Source: HGM04593 sp045657945 (GTDB lineage Bacteria > Bacteroidota > Bacteroidia > Bacteroidales > Bacteroidaceae). From it: DNA of 64,000 nt. Location of the stretch: assembly GCA_045657945.1 (NCBI GenBank), contig JAZOUB010000045.1:62001-126000 (forward strand). The letters run 5' to 3'. The position numbers were made by a program, and so were the translations under genes. The notes beneath the pieces were generated by a model. It was not told the origin of the DNA. It ran no database searches and saw only the letters and a program-made list of their open reading frames with translations. This document shows, piece by piece, positions 59,551 through 64,000 of this stretch (the first letter of the stretch is position 1; each line of letters starts with the position of its first letter).

Positions 59551-59580
59551 ATGCCTTGCATCCATTGGGGTGTAAGGCAT
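59551..59580 (+). terminator. Hairpin between purM and prfA
   Basis: ATGCCTTGCATCC / GGTGTAAGGCAT, imperfect 12-bp stem (with G-U pairs). It lacks a T run, so it may be a weak attenuator. Confidence 0.4.
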
Positions 59581-59595
59581 CAATTATAGAAAACG

Positions 59596-60705
59596 ATGGA
59601 GAATAATTCATTGCTGAGCAAACTTAATGACCTTGAGGCAAGGTTTCAGGAGGTATCGACACTGATTACCGATCCTTCTGTCGTTGCCGACATGAAGCGT
59701 TATGTAAGACTCAACAAGGAATACCGCGAACTGGAGCAGATACTTGATGCGCGCAAGCGTTACATCAACCTGCTCACTACCCTTTCCGAGGCAAAGGATC
59801 TGCTTGCCAATGAGAGCGACCAGGAGTTGCGCGAGATGGCACGTGAGGAGATTGACATTTGCGAGAAGGAGATTCCAGCGACCGAGGAGAAGATAAAACT
59901 GTTGCTTATCCCTGCCGACCCACAGGATGACAAGAACGCGATTCTTGAAATCCGTGGCGGAACTGGTGGTGACGAAGCTGCGATATTTGCAGGCGACCTT
60001 TTCCGCATGTACACGAAGTATTGCGAGAGCAAGGGGTGGAGAATGGAGGTGTCAAGCTGTAGCGAGGGAACATCTGGCGGTTACAAGGAGATTATCTGCA
60101 CTGTTACCGGCGAAAAGGTTTACGGTACATTGAAATATGAATCGGGAGTACACCGCGTGCAGCGTGTACCGGCAACCGAGACACAGGGTCGTGTCCACAC
60201 ATCGGCCGCATCGGTGGCTGTATTGCCCGAGGCCGAGGCTTTTGATGTTGAAATCACCGAGAGCGCAATAAAGTGGGACACCTTCCGCTCAAGCGGTGCC
60301 GGTGGACAGAATGTGAACAAGGTTGAATCGGGCGTGCGTCTGCGTTATCCGTGGCTCAATCCTGAGACAAACCAGGTCGAGGAGATTCTCATCGAGTGTA
60401 CCGAGACACGCGACCAACCCAAGAACAAGGAACGTGCCCTCGCACGCCTGCGTACTATGATTTATGACCGCGAACACCAACGTTATGCCGACGATATTGC
60501 GAGCAAGCGCAAGACAATGGTATCAACCGGTGACCGTTCGGCAAAGATACGTACCTACAACTATCCACAGGGACGCATCACCGACCACCGAATAAATTAT
60601 ACAATATATAACTTGAACGCGTTTGTAAACGGTGACATTCAGGATTGCATTGACCACCTGATCATTGCCGAGAATGCAGAGAGAATGAAGGAACAGGAAT
60701 TATAA
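59596..60705 (+). CDS. prfA: Peptide chain release factor 1
   Basis: A 369-residue class I release factor that reads UAA and UAG. The catalytic GGQ is in SSGAGGQNVNKVESGVRLRY. The N-terminal PCRF region has EIRGGTGGDEAAIFAGDL. Length matches RF1. Confidence 0.94.
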   Translation: MENNSLLSKLNDLEARFQEVSTLITDPSVVADMKRYVRLNKEYRELEQILDARKRYINLLTTLSEAKDLLANESDQELREMAREEIDICEKEIPATEEKIKLLLIPADPQDDKNAILEIRGGTGGDEAAIFAGDLFRMYTKYCESKGWRMEVSSCSEGTSGGYKEIICTVTGEKVYGTLKYESGVHRVQRVPATETQGRVHTSAASVAVLPEAEAFDVEITESAIKWDTFRSSGAGGQNVNKVESGVRLRYPWLNPETNQVEEILIECTETRDQPKNKERALARLRTMIYDREHQRYADDIASKRKTMVSTGDRSAKIRTYNYPQGRITDHRINYTIYNLNAFVNGDIQDCIDHLIIAENAERMKEQEL

Positions 60706-60724
60706 TAATTAAAACAAATACACT

Positions 60725-61555
60725 ATGAACAGACAGGAACTTATCAGACAAATCAAGGAGAAACGTTCATTCTTGTGCGTTGGTCTCGACAGTGACATCA
60801 AGAAATTGCCGGCACATCTGCTTGGTTGCGACGACCCAGTGTTCGAATTCAACAAGGCAATCATTGATGCTACAGCACAATACACTGTTGCCTACAAGCC
60901 AAACCTCGCATTCTACGAGGCCGGTGGCGTAAAGGGTTGGATCAGTTTTGAGAAGACTGTAAATTATATTAAGGAGAACTACCCCGAAATCTTCATCGTC
61001 GCTGATGCTAAGCGTGGCGATATTGGCAATACATCATCGCTCTATGCGCGTTCTTTCTTTGAGGAGATGAAGGTTGACTCTATCACTGTTGCTCCATACA
61101 TGGGCGAGGACAGTGTAAAGCCATTCCTTGCATACGAGGGCAGCTGGGTAATTGTTCTTGCTCTTACATCAAACCCGGGCTCACACGACTTCCAGTTGAC
61201 AAAGGACGAGAATGGTACAATGCTGTTCGAGAAGGTTCTTGCTACATCAAAGAACTGGGGTAGCGACGAGAACATGATGTATGTTGTTGGTGCGACACAG
61301 GGCAAGTCTTTCGAGAATGTGCGTAACATTGTTCCAACACACTTCTTGCTTGTTCCGGGCGTTGGTGCTCAGGGTGGTTCACTCGAGGAGGTGTGCAAGT
61401 ATGGCATGAACGACGACTGTGGTCTCCTTGTAAATGCAAGCCGTGCAATCATCTTTGCCGACAACAGCGAGAATTTTGCAGCAGTTGCAGCAGAGAAGGC
61501 ACATGATTACCAGCAGCAGATGGAGAAAGAGCTCAAACTGAAAAACATTATCTAA
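60725..61555 (+). CDS. pyrF: Orotidine 5'-phosphate decarboxylase, type 2
   Basis: A 276-residue enzyme of pyrimidine synthesis. The catalytic Asp-Lys-Asp is in VADAKRGDIGNTSSLYARSF, the phosphate loop is LLVPGVGAQGGSLEE, and the length is that of the type 2 family. It lies 19 bp after prfA. Confidence 0.93.
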   Translation: MNRQELIRQIKEKRSFLCVGLDSDIKKLPAHLLGCDDPVFEFNKAIIDATAQYTVAYKPNLAFYEAGGVKGWISFEKTVNYIKENYPEIFIVADAKRGDIGNTSSLYARSFFEEMKVDSITVAPYMGEDSVKPFLAYEGSWVIVLALTSNPGSHDFQLTKDENGTMLFEKVLATSKNWGSDENMMYVVGATQGKSFENVRNIVPTHFLLVPGVGAQGGSLEEVCKYGMNDDCGLLVNASRAIIFADNSENFAAVAAEKAHDYQQQMEKELKLKNII

Positions 61556-61573
61556 AACAAGAGGCACACAAAC

Positions 61574-62605
61574 ATGAAATTCACTGCAAAACAGATAGCA
61601 TCGTTCATTAACGGTGAGGTTGTGGGCAATGAAAATGCCGAGGTATTTACCTTTGCCAAGATTGAAGAAGGTACACCCGGTGCTTTGTCGTTTCTGGCAA
61701 ACCCCAAATATACCGATTATATATATAGTACAAAATCATCGGTTGTTCTTGTAAACCGCGACTTTGAGCCAAGCGGTGAGATTAAGGCTACACTCATCAA
61801 GGTAGATAATGCATACCAGAGCCTTGCAACACTCATGATGATGTACGAGGCAAGCAAGCCAAAGAAACAGGGCATCAGTTCGCTCGCATCAATTGCAGAA
61901 AGTGCAAAAATTGGCGAGAACTGCTACATTGCTCCTTTTGTTGTCATTGGTGAGAATTGTGAGATTGGAGACAACTGTCACATTCTGGACGGCGTTTCAA
62001 TTGGCGACGGCGCCAAGGTGGGCAACAACTGCCTCCTCTATGCGCACGTCACCGTTTACCACGACTGCCGCATTGGCAACGACTGCATTCTGCACAGTGG
62101 ATGCGTCATTGGCGCCGACGGTTTTGGTTTTGCACCTACAGCCGAGGGCTATAACAAGATTCCACAGACCGGTATTGTTGTAATTGAGGACAATGTAGAG
62201 ATTGGTGCAAATACCTGTATTGACCGCGCTACAATGGGAACAACGACCATTCACAGTGGCGTAAAACTCGACAACCTTGTACAGATTGCACACAATGACG
62301 AGATTGGAAGCCACACCGCAATGGCTGCACAGGTGGGAGTTGCCGGTTCTACGAAGGTTGGACAATGGTGTATCTTTGGAGGACAGGCCGGAATTTCGGG
62401 ACACTGCTCCATCGGCGACCGTACAACTGTTGGCCCACAGTGTGGAACAATCGGTAGTCTCAAAGGTGGAGAGACTGTACTTGGTTCTCCGGCAATAAAC
62501 GCCAAGGAGTATATCCGTTTGTCGGCATACATGAAGAGGTTGCCAGCTATGGATAAGAAAATCAAGGAACTTACAAAGGAACTTGAAGCTTTGAAAAACA
62601 AATAA
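61574..62605 (+). CDS. lpxD: UDP-3-O-acylglucosamine N-acyltransferase LpxD
   Basis: A 343-residue left-handed beta helix enzyme. The N-terminal uridine-binding domain (QIASFINGEVVGNENAEVF) is followed by many hexapeptide repeats (GENCEIGDNCHILDGVSIGD). The catalytic His is in VQIAHNDEIGSHTAMAAQVG. Adds the N-linked acyl chain in lipid A synthesis. Confidence 0.95.
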   Translation: MKFTAKQIASFINGEVVGNENAEVFTFAKIEEGTPGALSFLANPKYTDYIYSTKSSVVLVNRDFEPSGEIKATLIKVDNAYQSLATLMMMYEASKPKKQGISSLASIAESAKIGENCYIAPFVVIGENCEIGDNCHILDGVSIGDGAKVGNNCLLYAHVTVYHDCRIGNDCILHSGCVIGADGFGFAPTAEGYNKIPQTGIVVIEDNVEIGANTCIDRATMGTTTIHSGVKLDNLVQIAHNDEIGSHTAMAAQVGVAGSTKVGQWCIFGGQAGISGHCSIGDRTTVGPQCGTIGSLKGGETVLGSPAINAKEYIRLSAYMKRLPAMDKKIKELTKELEALKNK

Positions 62606-62617
62606 AAACACAGTTCT

Positions 62618-64000
62618 ATGAACAAGCAGAAGACACTGAACGGAAGTTTTTCCCTCTACGGCAAGGGGTTGCACACAGGCTTGAGCCTGACAGTGACCTT
62701 CAACCCAGCCCCTGAGAATTATGGATACAAGATACAACGCATAGACCTTCCCGGCGAGCCGATAATTGATGCAATTGCCGAGAATGTGACAGAGACAACA
62801 CGTGGCACAGTACTCACAAGAGGCGAGGCACGTGTCAGCACAGTAGAGCATGCCATGGCAGCCCTCTTTGCATTAGGTATCGACAACTGCCTTATGCAGG
62901 TCAACGGCCCAGAGTTCCCTATTCTCGATGGTAGCGCCATACATTATGTCGAAAACATTGAGCGAGTGGGAGTAAAGGAACAGAATGCCGAGAAGGATGT
63001 CTTTGTAATAAAGTCAAAAATTGAGATCAGGGACGACAAGACCGGCAGCTCAATCATTATCCTGCCCGACGAGAAGTTCAGTCTTAATGTCCTTGTACAT
63101 TATGACAGCGACCTGCTCTTTAATCAGTATGCGACATTGGAGGACATGGATGACTTCAAGGACGAGATTGCATCTAGCCGTACATTCGTATTCGTACGCG
63201 AATTGGAAGCGTTGCTGAACCTTGGTCTTGTCAAGGGCGGTGACCTTGACAATGCAATTGTAATCTACGAGCGCGAAATGCCTCAGGATAAATATGACCA
63301 GCTCACTGACATTCTTGGTGTTCCACGCATGGATGCAAAGAAACTCGGTTACCTGAACCACAAGCCACTTGTGTGGAATAATGAGCCGGCACGCCACAAG
63401 CTACTTGACATCATTGGTGACCTTGCCCTCATTGGCAAGCCACTGCAGGGACGCATCATTGCGACATGTCCCGGACACACAATCAACAACAAGTTCGCAC
63501 GCGCTATGCGCAAGGTGATACGCGAGCATCAGATTCAGGCACCGGTATATGACCCGAACCGCGAACCGGTTATGGACATCAAGCAGATAAAGAACCTGCT
63601 ACCCCACCGCATCCCAATGCTGTTCGTTGACAAGATTACCGAGATAGGCTCAGACTTCATCGTTGGTACAAAGAATGTATCAATGAACGAGCCTTATTTT
63701 GCAGGTCACTTCCCAGATGAGCCAATCATGCCGGGTGTGCTGCTTGTCGAGGCAATGTCACAGGTTGGCGCCCTCTTTGTATTGAGCCAGGTTGATGACC
63801 CAAAGAAATACTCGACATACTTTGTAAAGATTGACAAGATTACATTCCACAAGAAAGTGGTTCCAGGCGATACCCTTGTATTCAAGGTTGAGCAGGTTGC
63901 ACCACTCCGCCACAGCCTGTCAGTGATGAAAGGATATGTATTTGTTGGCGAAAAACTGGTTGCCGAGGCTCTCTTTACAGGACAAATAACAAAGAATAAG
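62618..64000 (+). CDS. lpxC/fabZ: Bifunctional LpxC/FabZ, cut by the window end
   Basis: 461 codons are open to the window edge; related proteins end within a few residues, so it is nearly complete. The N-terminal half is UDP-3-O-acyl-N-acetylglucosamine deacetylase LpxC (GKGLHTGLSLTVTFNP, zinc region STVEHAMAALFALGI, CPGHTINNKFARA). The C-terminal half is FabZ 3-hydroxyacyl-ACP dehydratase (LPHRIPMLFVDKITEIG, YFAGHFPDEPIMPGV with catalytic His and Glu). The fusion joins lipid A and fatty acid synthesis and is characteristic of Bacteroidetes. Confidence 0.95.
   Translation, partial: MNKQKTLNGSFSLYGKGLHTGLSLTVTFNPAPENYGYKIQRIDLPGEPIIDAIAENVTETTRGTVLTRGEARVSTVEHAMAALFALGIDNCLMQVNGPEFPILDGSAIHYVENIERVGVKEQNAEKDVFVIKSKIEIRDDKTGSSIIILPDEKFSLNVLVHYDSDLLFNQYATLEDMDDFKDEIASSRTFVFVRELEALLNLGLVKGGDLDNAIVIYEREMPQDKYDQLTDILGVPRMDAKKLGYLNHKPLVWNNEPARHKLLDIIGDLALIGKPLQGRIIATCPGHTINNKFARAMRKVIREHQIQAPVYDPNREPVMDIKQIKNLLPHRIPMLFVDKITEIGSDFIVGTKNVSMNEPYFAGHFPDEPIMPGVLLVEAMSQVGALFVLSQVDDPKKYSTYFVKIDKITFHKKVVPGDTLVFKVEQVAPLRHSLSVMKGYVFVGEKLVAEALFTGQITKNK

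Overview
The window is chromosomal DNA of a member of the Bacteroidales (Prevotellaceae/Bacteroidaceae type; the genus cannot be fixed from sequence alone). The evidence is the full Bat aerotolerance operon (moxR to batE), an lpxC/fabZ fusion, BspA-type leucine-rich repeat protein, HU proteins fused to SPOR or LysM domains, small proteins of the 'MKKxYxxP' type, and repeated promoter motifs of the Bacteroidetes form TTTG-N19/21-TANNTTTG. No tRNA, rRNA or CRISPR array was seen.

Layout. 1-6.7 kb: the start of pstS, a porin, a remnant of a PhoR-type histidine kinase, a U32 peptidase, an 11-mer-repeat protein, an AraC regulator, a SPOR protein and an FHA protein. 6.8-17.7 kb: a PAP2 phosphatase, the Bat operon on the minus strand, and two HU-family genes. 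17.8-27.5 kb: housekeeping genes rimO, ftsY, lepA, a GH20 hexosaminidase, an aminotransferase and ettA. 27.5-36.3 kb: an accessory block with an FtsZ-like GTPase paired with a SprT-like zinc metallopeptidase, a tandem array of about five related 29-39 residue mini-ORFs, an IS1595-type insertion sequence, several small unknown genes, and a DUF6530/PD-(D/E)XK protein next to a WYL regulator. 36.3-44.7 kb: MATE exporter, acetyltransferase, a three-gene envelope cluster, an RsiV-like lipoprotein with rsmG, an MBL hydrolase and a large BspA protein. 44.7-45.8 kb: a gene-poor stretch with repeats. 45.8-51.4 kb: the glycine cleavage operon lplA-gcvT-gcvH-gcvPA-gcvPB. 51.5-55.5 kb: a cluster of four-helix membrane proteins, three of the family having coiled-coil tails, with a decayed copy. 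55.9-64 kb: a POT peptide transporter and the purM-prfA-pyrF-lpxD-lpxC/fabZ series.

How genes work together. MoxR, DUF58, BatA/B (VWA) and BatC/D/E form one envelope-located chaperone/stress complex. The gcv genes make the T, H and split P proteins, and the lipoate ligase charges the H protein. LpxD and LpxC/FabZ act in lipid A synthesis. The accessory block looks like a defence or mobile region.

Most notable observations: (1) the mini-ORF array, in which several ORFs are enclosed by perfect inverted repeats and two lie just behind a -7 promoter so that the predicted RNA 5' end pairs with its 3' end, as in some type I toxin mRNAs; (2) two long mRNA leaders with the same pseudoknot-like architecture, upstream of two secreted proteins; (3) the FtsZ-like/SprT-like gene pair; (4) the tetraspan coiled-coil paralog cluster; (5) a ~105 bp intergenic repeat family with four copies.
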